Positions 26,907 through 40,430 of a stretch of DNA of 64,000 bases are shown here, one piece after another; the first letter of the stretch is position 1, and each line of letters opens with the position of its first letter. The position numbers and the translations under genes were made by a program. The stretch comes from Alligator mississippiensis. Taxonomy: Eukaryota; Chordata; Crocodylia; Alligatoridae. The DNA lies in contig NC_081824.1 of the NCBI RefSeq assembly GCF_030867095.1, positions 362,657,829 to 362,721,828 on the forward strand, given 5' to 3'. A model generated the notes under the pieces. That model was given only the letters and a program-made list of their open reading frames with translations. It had not been told where the DNA came from and made no database searches.

Positions 26907-28304
26907 TGAAGTGTCTCATGTATTTAGTATTCTTGCATTTCAAAATGGCAGCCAGGGTGCTTTAACTAAATCTCACTTCCACCCCAGAGTGAATTCATAG
27001 GTGACCTTAATATCTAACCACTACTTCATGGTACTTGCTTCTTATTCTCTGCTTTTGTACTTATGGATGGAAACCCCACATTTTGATGCTTGAGATCATG
27101 ACATTAATGCAGTGTGTGTGTGTGTGCTTGTGTGTTTTCATTTAAATACTTGCTAGGGTTGAGTAAGCAAATAAAGAGATGGGTTAGCAATTGAATTGGA
27201 AGAGAAACACAATATTCTTTACTTGTCAGTTTTTTTCTCTGTCAGACGATGCTACACAAGCATATTTACAGGAGAGCCTCAAACCCTGTTTCTGAGAGTA
27301 TAGCGTCTTTTTCTTCCTGTTCTTTCCCTATTAACTGGCCTCAGCTCTGTGCGCTACATGAGTGGTGGAGTAGGATCTCTTGTCATGCTTCCAAGGACAC
27401 TAGTTGCTGCTTGTAGTGTAAAAGTTCCCTTATATTCAAACAACACAGGCAAGAGCTTTTTCAATGACTGCTACACAGATATACTAGATGTGGAAAAATC
27501 AGCCATCTTTGCACATTTATTTTGACACAGTCATAATATGGTCCATAGGGTATAAAGAGAATACATAACTGCATGGTATAGTGATAATAGCACGAGTTGT
27601 GGACAGCTGCTTTCTTCATGCTGATTGTTCCCTGGTTTTCATCTGTCATCTGCCCACCTTATAATATGACCGTGATTATGTTTTCTTAAAGATTTATTCA
27701 ACTGAACACACACACTGTATCTTTTCTTTCTATTTTGTAGGGAGTGAGTTTTCTTGAAGATTTGTTTTGTTTCATATATGATTTTGCAAGCGGAGTTTTG
27801 TGAAGATGGGAATATGCAGTGAACTTTATTTGTGTACAGCTGGGCACTAGGTGATGGGATGTAGCCCAATATTTCTGTTATGAATCACCTTTAGCCAAAA
27901 CTGCTTCCCATCTTTCTGCCTTTCAATGCTAATGCATGGGAGTAGGTTGAACTATGAGGCTAGACAGCTGAAGTAGGAACAAGGAAGGGCTGATTGTGTG
28001 TGAGGATGGCCAGTAATGTCATGGGTTGTTATGCCAGGGGGAAGCATTTAGAGATTTCACTCCTGAAAAGAGGGCAGGGCATTGGAAAGAGACATTTAAA
28101 TTGTCATGGGACAAGAGATATCTGCTATGAAGTTGTGCTTGGAGCCTACCCAGGAGGTTTTATATCTTACAGATAAAACTTAGTTCTTTAGCTGCATTGC
28201 CAGAGTATCACCATTTAGTATATTCAATCCATGTAAATACCTTAGTGTCAAGGTTGATGGTTCTTTTGTGAAGAGTTTAGATTATTGATTTCTGTAGGAT
28301 GTTT
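26907..28304 (+). other. NALCN: NALCN intron, nothing recognised
   Basis: Contains a short TG microsatellite at about 27113-27126. No exon or transposon was recognised. Confidence 0.6.
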
Positions 28305-28389
28305 TGAATAGGGATGATCCCGTCTCAGACAGGGGTTGGACTAGATGACCTCTAAAGGTCCCTTCCAGCCCTACTTCTCTATGATTCTA
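28305..28389 (+). mobile_element. CR1 3'-tail fragment
   Basis: Only the CR1 tail is present: AGGGATGATCCCGTCTC, GGGGTTGGACTAGATGACCT, then TCTATGATTCTAAA. This is an extremely 5'-truncated insertion of about 85 bases. Confidence 0.85.
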
Positions 28390-29094
28390 AAATTATTTTT
28401 AGAGTTTAATCTCTATTAGATTAAATTGAATCCAGTATAAATGTAAACATAAAAAGAGGTCTCCTTTCCCCCTTTAACTACTAGAACAGAGTTACATATT
28501 TCTCTACAGGACTTTCATCGATTAACATTTATTCTCTGCCCGAAAGGTGAAAATTAACAGGCTGCTCTATGTCTGAGTGCTTCTCCTTGTCAGTTTCCCA
28601 TCAAGGGCAGCACTCAGCTAACAAGGAAATCTGGGTAGGCATGAATACATGCCAGAAAAAATCTCAGAAGATACTTAATTTATGGCATCCAAATTGGATA
28701 CAAAAAAAGACCTGTCAGAGTTTTCTAATTTTTTTTTCCTCAAAAGCAGGAGCTTTTAATGTGAAATATGTCTCTACTTTGGCTGAAGGTAAGTATTAAA
28801 CTTAGAGGTCTCTTGACTTTGACTTGTCCTAATATCAAAATACGATGTGCAAATTTCTTTAGTTCAGAATGTAAGATAAGATTTAATGAAGGTTTAATAA
28901 AAGCAGGTTATTGTGTATTTTAAGAACAAGCAGTTCTTTATATTTGAGGGAGATAACAGCTTTTTTTCTATGTTAACTGCAATTGAAGTAGATAACTCCT
29001 CTCATAGATGGGTTCCAAATTAAACAAACAACAAAAAACGTATTTTTCATGTTGAGGATAAAACTGTTTAAGAGGCTATTACCCAGTACAATAT
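28390..29094 (+). other. NALCN: NALCN intron, nothing recognised
   Basis: AT-rich sequence without recognisable exon or repeat. Confidence 0.6.
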
Positions 29095-30085
29095 CTGATC
29101 CTGGTGATGCCTCAGTTTCCTGCAGTGAGACCATAGATTTACCCTTCTGATTAAATCATAGAGTTCATATCTTTTGGCTTGAAATAGTATTTAAAGGTTT
29201 GTTTTTTGGGAATTGGCTTATAGGTATATGTATTTGTATTAGAATGGTTCAGGATGGGCACCAGGGGTTAATTGATTTCTAAAAAGCTTGGGTCACATGC
29301 ACATAGTTTCACACAGCCTTCAAAGCAAACAGGCTGTCTAACACAAGGCCAGCGGAAATACAGAGTCTGAGAAACCGGGGGCATGTACCATACTGTTCCA
29401 TAACATGAGATAAGGTGGCATCAGCTAACAAGGCCCCAGAGCAGGGGGTGGGGAGTGCCGAGTCCTGATTTTGGGCGAACAGACCAGATTAGGAGAAGAC
29501 CTGGAAAGACCCAATTAGTATGTGTATATATGATGAGCTACGTGGATGTATGACAGCCATACAGAGAGACCAGTCAGCGATAGTCATGGATGAAGAGTCA
29601 TCAGGAGGGAAGGAGAATACAAAAGAAGAACTTGAGAGTAAGGAAGGGTCCTACCCAGGTCCTTTCTCCCCATCCTGCCCAGCTCTTTCTCCTTGAGGGC
29701 TCCCTGTCCCCTGGGAGGGTCCCAAAGCCACCATGGGCAGAGGACACACCACCAGCCCATCTCATCCACCCCACTGGGGGGGTGGGGCCTCAGTATCCCA
29801 CCCCCAGGCTGCTGACATGCTGACAACTGGCACCTAAGAGAGAGCCTTAGAGTGAAGACTGCATCCTGGCCTGGTGTACTTTGACTCTGATGACAGCCTT
29901 AGGATTTGGTAGATATATAGAATTGCTTGATTGTTTGTATCGGTTCTTTTCTGTTATCACTGTATATCAATAAATTTGTCTGTTATCGAATGGGAAGGTC
30001 GTGGTCAGTTTGAGGGTAGGGGAGGGTCTCTCCCTGGAACAAGGCATCTGGGTCCTAAATCCAGAGCCAACAATATCCATCCACA
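29095..30085 (+). mobile_element. LTR-type repeat, probably solo
   Basis: A second copy in opposite orientation lies at 47987-48870. The two share long blocks such as GGGAATTGGCTTA, GGTTAATTGATTTCTAAAAA and TTCCATAACATGAGATAAGG, and near the right end a CCAGAGCCAACA block. A TATA-like TATATATGAT at about 29525 and a polyadenylation signal AATAAA at 29969-29974 sit in LTR order. No internal genes or second LTR are adjacent. The exact left edge is uncertain and no target duplication was established. Confidence 0.6.
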
Positions 30086-31144
30086 TTCTTCCATAGATCA
30101 CCAAATGTTAATGAGGACTCCAGACAGAATACATGGATGTCCAGCAACCATATTGTGGATCTTTCCCTGTTTGATCTGTTTGACCATGTTTTGTTCCCTT
30201 TAGGCTATAGTTCATCTCCTGTGATCACTATACCATTTGTCTTGTTAATGCAAGTCATTTGAAGGGACTGACACCTGTTCAATTGCCATACATAATCCTC
30301 CCTAGGCTACCTCCTTCCAGAGATGCTGGATTTCCACTCTACTGTATCAGGGTTCTAGAATTATTCTTGAATTCTGAGGGGGCAGGAAACAATTCCAAGG
30401 ATGGACACTGATCTTAAAGTAATATTTTACCTAAGCAGAGCAATCCCTTAGTCCATGTCAAAGCATAATGCAGAAAGAGAACACTATGGGAAGTCACACG
30501 TGCATATTCCCCCAGGAATAATACTGTGCCACTGGGGGGGAAAAGAATCCCCGGTGCCTAAAATACAGATGATTATTTTCTAATCTCTAACCTGATAAAC
30601 AGTTCAAACAGCTTCTGGCAGACATTTTTGTCCTGGAGGACAGGGACTTCTGCAGCAGTCATCAATATTTATGTGCACTGGGCAATCATCTTTGATGACT
30701 GGGGTCTTACTTTTGTTGTTTTATCATCTGTCTCACTATACATCCCCCAGTGCAACTGAGTGGGCCTGGGCTGCCCAACTAATTCCAGCTATGTGCTAGA
30801 TAAACCTCTCTCTCTTGGTTCAATCTCATATCAGTCACACTCCTCCTCAATACGCAAACCAAAATTTTGCCTACAGAAGTGCTCTCAGAAGCCCTTCTTT
30901 TTGTGCCACCTGAGCAACCTAACTTTAGCCAAGTGACTCACAGTTTTCCAAATGGATTTCTGAAAGTCACCTCCAATCCATAACATTTTTAAGAAACAGG
31001 TAGATACTTATCTGTAAAAAGTCATCTGTTACTCCTAATTGATAAATATACAGTTTGATAATGAGAATAATCTGAACAATCAGTGTGCAACTAAAGCTAA
31101 TACTCTGTTACACCTATAGCAAGTATCTTAATTTAGAAATATTT
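30086..31144 (+). other. NALCN: NALCN intron, nothing recognised
   Basis: No exon or identifiable repeat was seen between the LTR and the CR1 copy. Confidence 0.6.
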
Positions 31145-32825
31145 TTATTTCATAGACATTAGGGCTGGAAGGGACCTCGGAAGATCATCGAGTCCAGCCC
31201 CCCGCCCAAAGGGCAGGAAGTCAGCTGGGGTCATAGGATCCCAGCAAGATAAGCATCCAGTTTCATCTTGAAGGTGTTCAATGAAGGCGCTTGAACAATC
31301 TCTGGTGGCAGGCTGTTCCAGACCTTGGGGGCTCGGACAGTAAAGAAATTCTTCCTTATGTCCAGCCTGAAACGATCTTGTAGTAGTTTGTGACCATTCG
31401 ACCTCGTCATCCCTTGGGGTGCTCTGGTGAACAAACGTTCCCCCAGATACTGGTGGTCACCCCTGATAAACTTGTAGGTGGCCATCAGATCACCCCTGAG
31501 CCTGCGCTTTTCCAGGCTAAAGAGCCCCAGGGCTCTCAGCTTGTCATTGTAGGGTCTGCTTCCCTGACCTCTGATCATGCGCGTGGCTCTTCTCTGGACT
31601 CTCTCAAGCTTCTCCACATCCTTTTTGAATTGTGGAGCCCAAAACTGGACGCAGTACTCCAGCTGCGGTCTCACTAAGGTTGAGTACAAGGGGAGAATGA
31701 CGTCCCGGGATTTGCTTGAGAAGCATCTATGGATGCAAGCCAGCGTTTTGGTCGCTTTACTAGCCGCAGCATTGCATTGCAGGCTCATGTTTATCTTGTG
31801 GTCAATGATGACCCCCAAGTCTCTTTCTTCCATAGTGCTAGCCAACATAGCACTGCCGAGCCTATAAGGATGCTGCGGGTTTTTTTTCCCCAAGGTGGAG
31901 AACCTTGCATTTATCGGCATTGAACACCATCAGATTCTCATCCACCCACTTGCTGAGCCTGTCCAGGTCAGCCTGGATCACCCGCCTGTCTTCTGGTGTG
32001 GATGCTTTGCCCCAAAGTTTGGTGTCATCTGCGAACTTGGCCAGTCCGCTTCTGACTCCAGTGTCCACATCATTAATGAAGATGTTGAACAGTATGGGTC
32101 CAAGGACAGAGCCCTGGGGGACCCCACTGGTCATAGGACACCACGATGAGTGCCTTCCATCAATTACTACCCTCTGGGTCCGACCCCGGAGCCAATTTTC
32201 CAGCCAGTGGATCGTGGAGGACCCAAGGCGACAATTGGCCAGTTTCTCCAAGAGGTGATCATGGGACACCAGATCGAAGGCTTTTTTGAAGTCAAGATAT
32301 ATGACATCAATCTCATCTCCCTTGTCCAGGTGATAGGTCACCTGGTCGTAGAAGGAAATGAGATTGGTCAAGCAAGACCTACCCACAACAAACCCGTGCT
32401 GGCTATCCCTTAAGATGTTGGCGTCGGCCAGTCCATTAAGGATGGCCTCCTTAATAAACTTTTCTAAGATCTTTCCTGGCATAGAAGTCAGGCTGATGGG
32501 CCTATAGTTAGCCGGATCCACTTTCCTCCCTTTCTTGAAGATAGGCACCACACTGGCCTTCTTCCAGTCTTCGGGCACTACACCAGAGTGCCAAGAGTTT
32601 TCAAAGATCCGCGCTAGAGGCTGGGCTATGATGCTTGCCAGCTCCTTGAGTACCCTGGGGTGAAGATTGTCAGGGCCGGCTGACTTGAAGGTATCCAGCT
32701 TCTCAAGATGTTCCTTCACGAAGTCAGCATTAATGGAGGGCAGGGGATCACCCTCACCCAGACTTCCCGGCCCTGTAGCAGGCATGGGCGTCCAATGGGG
32801 CTGATGAAAGACAGGCATCCTATAT
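31145..32825 (-). mobile_element. CR1 LINE copy with reverse transcriptase, relatively young
   Basis: This is one of the best preserved CR1 copies here. Its 3' tail is at the left edge (GGGCTGGAAGGGACCTCGG). The - strand reading frame 32857-31862 holds the ORF2 reverse-transcriptase domain: [73 protein letters not shown] and the catalytic box [10 protein letters not shown]. The frame 31920-31231 continues with the C-terminal region ([46 protein letters not shown]). One frameshift within 31862-31920, beside an 8-T run at 31880-31887, separates them. The endonuclease half is missing by 5' truncation. Confidence 0.95.
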
Positions 32826-34208
32826 TTCATTTGATCTGTTTTTATTATATTTAACAAACCATCCCTCTTGCATTCCTAGCAGTCACTTTTAAAATTCCAT
32901 GATGCTTTGCATGCATATGCTAGCTATAATACGAGGTGGAATTCAGAAGAGGTGCATTACGAGCACAAAGTAATTATAAGCTTGAAAAGGTTCCTTTTCT
33001 CCATTTATCATCTGTTCATATCACCAGTTTCCTGTCTATTGACTTCTACTGAGGAGCTATGAAACATATTCATCTATCAAGTACTTCTTTGTTGTATGTG
33101 GTTTTAATATGCATTTTTTGCCTTAACATATTCTTATTTCTTTACATGAATGGGAATAGAGCATTACACGTATATAATACTTGACTGACCTAGCCAAAAT
33201 GCAATAATTTTACGCTACCTTATACATAATTCATTACTGAAACTGAATTACACTGATCATAAAAACTCATTTATACCAATTAAAGTTTTACATAAGCAAA
33301 AATGAATGATATAGTTGGGCCATATTACATTATTTTAGAAATGATTTATTGAATGAGTTGTCTCATCAGTATATTGAAATATGTACACATTTAATACACA
33401 AAAGAACTAACATACCATGAAGGGATTTTTCTGAGACTTCTCATGTGTATTAGGTTATACCTGTGCAAAAGTGTGTGGAACTAGGTCATATTGCAATGTA
33501 TTTGAGTGTATTGTAGCTCACAGTAATACAGCATTACTGTAAACTAGAAATTCTCATTTAGAAGTAATACAAAGCAGATTAGGAGAAAAATGCTGTTAGG
33601 AGAATAAAGTGGAACTTCCTAAACCATCAGCTAAAGAGAATTGAAAAAAATGCCTACAATCTCCTATCTTCTTTCCAAAAGTAATCAATGGACACACATG
33701 CAAGAGTTCTGTCCGTAGTGACACACTATGCAGACTGGTGCCCACTGGGCTAAAGAATTCCAGAAGTTGTAATAAAATCAGCCTAGACACCAGGAATGGA
33801 ATTCTATTTCTCTTTGTGGTAGCTTTCTTTCTGCAAATATGGCCTTTTTGACACAAATCTGTTGGAATTCTGCTCCCCCTGCATTGTGGATGCATAAGTA
33901 TAGACTAAACATGCACAGTCGGCAATGTGTTGCCTGGGCAGGTATATGGTTATAATATAGTTAAGTCCTGGAAAAGTAACAATGGTAGTAGTAGAAGAGG
34001 TCTTTCTATTTTAACTCCAATAGTAGAGTGATTAAAGTATTTTCCCAAAAGGCTTCCTTTGCCCTGGGTAGGCTGAACCCGTGTCCCTTTGACTTTTTTC
34101 AGTGTGCCTTTTGAAGCTGCCAGCTGAGAGCCAGGAGGAGGGTGGGTGACTTAGTGAGCTACTAGTAATAACCAGCCTGGTAAACCAGCCAGAACCTAAG
34201 CTCTAGCC
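32826..34208 (+). other. NALCN: NALCN intron, nothing recognised
   Basis: AT-rich sequence, no exon or repeat identified. Confidence 0.6.
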
Positions 34209-35725
34209 CAGAGGCGGGCAAAATATGGCCCGCGGACTGAATCTGGCCCGCCAGGGAATTCTATCCAGCCTGCAGGGCCCTTAAAAAAAAAAAAAAAAAA
34301 AAAATTAGAAAATTAATTATTATCTGTCCATGGCTGCCTATCTAAGCTGATGAGGCTCCAGTGGCAGCAGGACCCAGGAGGAGTTGGTGGCAGGATCCAG
34401 GGGCATCAGCAACAAGTCCTGTCCAGCCTTGCCCTACCCTCGGCCCCCAACTGGAAGCCTCTGCCTAGTGGAGGCTTCTGGCCTGGCAACCCTGGGGCAG
34501 TTCTCCCCACCCTCCCTCCATCCAAGTGTGCAAACTCAGATAAAAACGGGGGAGGGGAGGATGCTAGTAATCGTCCCAGTCCACGGGAGCCAGGACAAGC
34601 TGGGATGGCTTCTGCTGTGTTCTGTGGTCCTAGCTGAGCTGGGGCCAGGCTGGCTCTGTCTGCATGGCCGGGACCATAGAGCACAGTAGAAGCTGGCCTG
34701 GCCTTGCGATTTCCAGCTAGCTCCTGCTGCATCCTGTGGTTCTTCCCATGTAGCCAGGAACTGTATGTTGCCAGAGTGGCAGACAGGGGAAAGTGGCAGT
34801 GGGCAGACAGGTGGGAGTGCGGCGGCAACAGCTGGGTGGGAGCACGGGGCCCACGCTGGGGGCCCAGAGCAGGGTAGCAGGAGTGTGGAACCCAGGCTGG
34901 CAGGGGCTCTATGGAGCTGGGCTGGCACCCCGCTTTCCCTGCCAGTGGCCTGGCCACTCAGTCCTGGGACTGCAGTGAGGGGGGCAGTATTGAAAGGGCA
35001 GCCTCACATGCACACCCCCCCCCCACCATACACATGTACCCACACCCCCATGCACAGCCCGTACCCACATTCTCTCACACATCCCAGCCACCCCCACCTT
35101 CCACATATGACACAACCCTCCCTAGTCAGACTTTCCCCATACACTCACAGTCCCTGACAAACTCCATATTCACCCATAACCCCCCCACACATGCTCCCTC
35201 ACCCCACATACATACACTTTCCACCAAACCCCATACCCACCCACACCCCCATAGCTATCCACCTCTCTACAAACCCTCCCACACATCCATACACTCCCTC
35301 ACACATCACATACACATATACCTGCCATAGCCCTCCACATTCCCCACCCCAATATCCAGAAGTAAGATTTAATTTTAAACTATTATGTAATCACCTCTAT
35401 GTACATTACATGAACACGTAAATCTGGACAAAACTTTCTTGAAATCAAATTAATGTATGTTGTAGTAAATGTTTGATTTTTAGAACATAATTTGATTTTT
35501 TTCTGGCTCCAAATTGGCAACCCCCTTGCCAAATGGAGTACTTCCAGGGGCAAGGGGAGGGACTTCTGGTGGCAAAGGTCATGGGTTAAGGGGTGGGACT
35601 TCTGGTCAAAAGATAGTGACCAGGGGGTGGGGTGCCTGTCAAGAGGCAGGGCAACCCATGTGGCCCTTGACAGTTTGCCAAAACTTAGGAAGTGTCCCTC
35701 TAGCCAAAGTAATTGCCTGACCCAG
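34209..35725. mobile_element. Non-autonomous hAT-like element, 1.5 kb (family with GGGCAAAAT ends, copy 1)
   Basis: The left end is CAGAGGCGGGCAAAAT and the right end ATTGCCTGACCCAG, its imperfect complement. Flanking 8-mers CTCTAGCC (34201-34208) and CTTTAGCC (35726-35733) match at 7 of 8. The interior is GC-rich, then CACCC-rich from about 35010 to 35345, then carries GGGGCAAGGGGAGGGACTTC near the right end. An A-run of about 21 lies near 34287. Long open frames through this part are compositional and show no transposase motif. Copies lie at 40888, 43202 and 59978. Confidence 0.82.
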
Positions 35726-35757
35726 CTTTAGCCTGATCCTGCTCTATTCTGATCGTA

Positions 35758-37330
35758 GATTTCATAGTTGATAGAGTCCGAAGGAATTTTAGCAGATCAT
35801 TGAGTCCCACCCCCTGCCCTAGTCAGGAAAGCGTGTTGGGATCAGATGACTCCAGCCAGGTGTTTCTCCAGTCTTCTCTTAAAGACTGCCAAGGTAGGGG
35901 AGAGCACCACCTCCCTTGGAAGCCCATCCCATATTCTGATAATCCTGACCATGAAGAAGTTCTTCCTGATGTCCAATCGAGATCTGCTCTGTCAGTTTGC
36001 AGCCATTGTTTCTAGTCACTCCCCGTCCCCAATGAATTTGTAGACGACCACTAGATTACTTCTCAGCCTTCTTTTACAGAGGCTGAAGAAATTCAGGTCC
36101 CTCAATCTCTTCTCACAGGACCTTACCTGAAAGCTCCTAACAATATGAGCAGCCCTTTTCTGGAGCCTCAAGGTTGTTCACATCCCTCTTGAAGTGTGGC
36201 ACCCAAAACTGGATCCAGCTGTGGTTTTACCAGTGCCACATAGAGGAAAGTATTAGATCTGTTCGTGATGTACCTGTTAATGCATGAAAGCGTGGTGTTA
36301 CCTCTGTTGATCACTTTGTCACACTGACAACTCATGTTCATCTTTGAGTCAGCTATGACTCTAAGATCCCTTTTTATTGCTGTGCTGCTTAGAAGGTCAT
36401 CTCCCAATCTGTGAATATGGTGAAGATTCCTTCTCCCTAGGTGCAGTACTTTGTACTTACCTTTATTAAACTGCATCCTATTTTGTTCTGCCCACTTGTC
36501 CAGCCTATCCAAATCTGCCTGAATCTGTTCCCTATCCTCCAGTGTGTTTACTTTGCCCCACAATTTGGTGTCATTCGCGAATTTGGACTGTGCTCTCCAC
36601 ACCCTCATCCAAGTCACTGATGAAGATATTGAACAGCACTGGTCCATGGACTGAGCTTTGGGGGATACCACTGCCCACATCTTTCCAGGTTGATACTAAG
36701 TTGTCCACCACCACTTTCTGGGTGTGTCCCATAGCCAGTTCGCCACCTACATGACTGTGTAATCATTGAAATCACAGCCATTTAGTTTTTTTGTGAGAAT
36801 GGGATCTGACACCATATCAAAGGCTTTTTAAAAATCCAGGTATGTGACATCCACTTTGACTTATGCATCAAAACAGTTTGTGACTTGGTCATAAGAAGAA
36901 AGAAGGTTTGTCAGCCAGGATCTACGTGCTATGAATCCATGCTGGTTGCCCTTCAGCATTATTTTTCCTGTTGGACTCCCACAAGTGTGATCCTTAATAA
37001 TTTTTCAAAAGTTTTCCCAAGGATAGAGGTAAGACTAACTGGTCTATAGTTACCCAGATCCTCCTTCCTCCCCTTTTTGAAAATAGGGACCACATTGGCC
37101 CTTTTTCAGTCCTCTGGGACTTGTCCAGAGCTCAACGAGTGCTCAAACAGACCTGCCAGTGGTTCTGCTATGACACTGGCCAATTACTTCAGCAACCTTG
37201 GATGAAGACCACCTGGGCGTGCTGAACTGAACATGTCAAGCTCCTCCAACTGCCCATTTACTAAGTTGGCGCTAACCGTAGTTGGGCTGGTGTCCCTCCT
37301 GGTGATCTTTATCTCATAATTCTTACATGC
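35758..37330 (-). mobile_element. CR1 LINE copy, old and degraded
   Basis: The tail lies at the left edge (GAGTCCGAAGGAATTTTAG, then GAGTCCCACCCCCTGCC). The - strand shows scattered CR1 ORF2 remnants, such as [20 protein letters not shown] (36168-36680 block) and SARPGGLHPRLLK near 37190. Frame changes and stops are numerous, more than in the neighbouring copy at 37475, so this is the older of the two. Confidence 0.9.
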
Positions 37331-37384
37331 AAGGTGCTGTGGCTCAGCTTCAAATGGCGTATGAGCTCTTACCTTTTCCTCTGG

Positions 37385-37470
37385 CATGGTGGTTAGAGTA
37401 CTGTGCTGTGAAGCCAGAGAGATGCAGGTTTAAAGCTCTTCTGGGCAAGTGGGAAGCTACAACCTGGGTC
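37385..37470 (+). repeat. tRNA-like SINE head
   Basis: ATGGTGGTTAGAGTACTGTG resembles a polymerase III A box and GCAGGTTTAAAGCTC a B box about 35 bases on. It lacks a cloverleaf good enough to be a tRNA gene. It is sandwiched between two CR1 copies. Confidence 0.45.
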
Positions 37471-37474
37471 TTCG

Positions 37475-40430
37475 TAGATTCATAGATGTTAGGGTCGGAA
37501 GGGACCTCAATAGATCATCGAGTCCAACCCCCTGCATAGGCAAGAAAGAGTGCTGGGTTTAGATGACCCCAGCTAGATGCCTATCCAACCTCCTCTTGAA
37601 GACCCCCAGGGTAGGGGAGAGCACCACCTCCCTTGGGAGCCCGTTCCAGACCTTGGCCACTGGAACTGTGAAGAAGTTCTTCCTAATGTCCAGTCTAAAT
37701 CTGCTCTCTGCTAGCTTGTGGCCATTATTTCTTGTAATCCCCAGGGGCGCCTAGGTGAGTAAAGCCTCACCAATTCCCTTCTGTGCCCCCATGATGAACT
37801 TATAGGCAGCCACAAGGTCGCCTCTCAGCCTTCTCTTGCAGAGGCTGAATGGGTCCAGGTGCCCTAGTCTCTCCTCATAGGGCTTGGCCTGCAAGCCCTT
37901 AACCATACGAGTGGCCCTTCTCTGGACCCTTTCCAGGTTATCCACATCCCTCTTGAAGTGCGGCACCCAAAAGTGCACGCAGTATTCCAACTGCGGTCTG
38001 ACCAGCGCCCGATAGAGGGGAAGTATCACCTCCTTGGTTCTGTTTGTCATGCATCTGCTGATGCACAATAAAGTGCCGTTAGCTTTCCTGATGACTTCGT
38101 CACACTGCCGACTCATGTTCATCTTGGAGTCCACTAGGACTCCAAGATCCCTTTTCGCTTCCGTGCCACCAAGCAGGTCATTTCCTAGGTAGTAGGTATG
38201 CTGGACATTTTTCTCCCTAGGTGCAGCACTTTGCATTTCTCCTTGTTGATTTGCATTCTGTTGTTTTCTGCCCATATGTCCAACCTGTCCAGGTCTACTT
38301 GTAGTTGTTCCCTGCCTTCTGGTGTGTCCACTTCTCCCCACAGTTTTGTCTCATCTGCAAACTTGGACAGAGTACACTTCACTCCCTCGTCCAAGTCACT
38401 GATGAAGATATTGAAGAGTATCGGTCCAAGGACCGAGCCCTGCAGGACCCCACTGCCCACAGCCTTCCAGGTCTATACCGACCCATCGACTACGACTCTC
38501 TGGGTATGACCATCTAGCCAATTCGCCACCCACCGGACTGTGTAGTCATCTAAGTCACAGCCTCTTAACTTGTTCACCAGTATGGTGTGGGATACCTTAT
38601 CAAAGGCCTTCCTGAAGTCTAAGTAAACGACGTCAACCCCTACTCCTGCATCCAGGCGTTTTGTAACCTGGTCATAAAAAGAGACTAGATTAGTCAGGCA
38701 TGATCTACCTGCTACGAACCCGTGCTGGTTTCCCCTCAGCATAATTTTTCCTGCCGGGCTCTCGCAAATGTGAGCCTTGATAATTTTTTCAAAGACTTTA
38801 CCAAGGATGGAGGTGAGACTGATTGGCCTATAGTTGCCTGGGTCCTCCTTCCTCCCCTTCTTGTAAATGGGGGCCACACTGGCCCTTTTCCAGGCCTCCG
38901 GGACCTGGCCCATGTGCCATGAGCATTCAAATATTCCCGCCAGTGGCTGTGCAATGACGTCAGCCAGTGCCTTCAGTACCCTCAGATGGAGTTCATCCGG
39001 GCCTGCCGACTTAAATGCATCCAGTTCCTCCAAGTGCCCCTGCACCATCTCAGGGTCTATGCTTGGTAGTCTGGCATCTTGCTGCTGCCTCTCTACAATC
39101 CCAGTGAGAGCCTTGTCTTGCCCCTCACTAAGGAACACTGAGGCAAAGAACTCATTGAGGAGTTCAGCCTTGTCCCCCCCGTCCGTCACCAATTGCTTAT
39201 GCCCATCTAGTAAGGGTCCTATTCCACCCTGGGCCTTCCTTTTACTCCCTATATATCTAAAAAACAATTTTTTGCTGTCCTTAACTTGGGATGCCATCCT
39301 CAGCTCCATGGTAGCTTTGGCCTGTCTAACTGCCTCCCTACAAGCGCGAGCAGAGGAGGTATACTCCTCTTTAGTAATCTCTCCCTGTTTCCACTTTTTA
39401 TATGGCCCCCTTTTAGCCCGTAGACTGCTCTGGATTTCTCTGGTCAGCCAAGGAAGCCTCTTGGCCCCTTTCTCCCTTTTTCCCTGCATTGGGATCATCT
39501 CCCTGTGCCTGAAGGATCATTTCCTTAAGGCACAGCCACCCTTCCTGGGCTCCCAAGTCTTTAAAACTCTTACTCTGCAGTGCGTCCTTGACTAAATGCC
39601 TGAGTTCATTGAAGTCAGCTTTTCTGAAGTCTAGCATTTTCACCCTACTAGTTACCTTACCCGCTCGACGTCTTATGGTGAATTCTATTATTTGGTGATC
39701 ACTGTCCCCCAGGTGACCACCGATCTGTAGGTCTCCTACCATGTCATCCCCCGTTGCCAATACCAGGTCCAGTAAGGCCTTCCCCCTAGTGGGACCATGT
39801 ACCTCCTGCGTCAGATGGAGGTCCTGTACACAGGATAGGAACCTGCGTGAATGGTGGGACTTTGCTGTCTGCATCTCCCAGCAGATGTCTGGGTAGTTTA
39901 GGTCCCCCATGACTACTGCCTCCCTAGTTTTGATGGTCTCTGAGAGCTACCTCAGGAGCCCCAAATCTAGTTCTTCCCCTTGGTGTGGGGGTCTGTAGCA
40001 GACCCCTACCACCAAATCCCTTTCTCCTTGACCTCCATGTAACCTAACCCACAATCCTTCTACTTCCTCCTCCTCTGATTCCGTTTTGATACGGGTCGAT
40101 GTACGTCGCTCATTGACATGGAGCGCCACCCCTCCCCGTCTCTTCCCCACTCTATCCTTTCTGTACAACTTATAACCCTCAATGTGTACCTCCCAGTCGT
40201 GGGAAGAATCCCACCAGGTTTCTGTTAGCCCTACTAAGTCGTAGGTGTTTTCTGCAAGCAGGAGTGCTAGTTCATCGTGCTTGCTCCCCATGCTCCTAGC
40301 ATTAGTGTATAGGCACTTGAGCCCTGTGATTGGCACCTTTGTTGCCCCCTGGCTCTTCAACTTCCTGAATGTGTCCCCTAGCCCCTCAACTATTTGACTA
40401 AAATATGTCAGGGTCTTTTTTTCTGGTGTC
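37475..40430 (-). mobile_element. CR1 LINE copy, nearly full-length ORF2
   Basis: The 3' tail is at the left (GGTCGGAAGGGACCTC). Reading leftward, ORF2 starts with the APE-type endonuclease: CLYTNARSMGSKHDELALLL, VGLTETWWDSSHDWEVHIEG, GVCYRPPHQG, then MGDLNYPDICWE and LGDSDHQIIEF. The reverse transcriptase follows: [54 protein letters not shown] and [10 protein letters not shown], then the C-terminal block. There is a stop between the 39947 and 39910 blocks, a frameshift within 39413-39498, an in-frame stop near 38470, and a frameshift within 38185-38341. In the catalytic box the second Asp of FADD is Glu. Inactive. Confidence 0.95.

Noticed and set aside
34406..34957. 183-codon - strand open frame
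   Set aside because: Also internal to a hAT-like element and compositional; overlaps several other frames equally long.
37385..37470. Functional tRNA gene
   Set aside because: A and B boxes are recognisable but the acceptor and anticodon stems do not pair well; better read as a SINE head.
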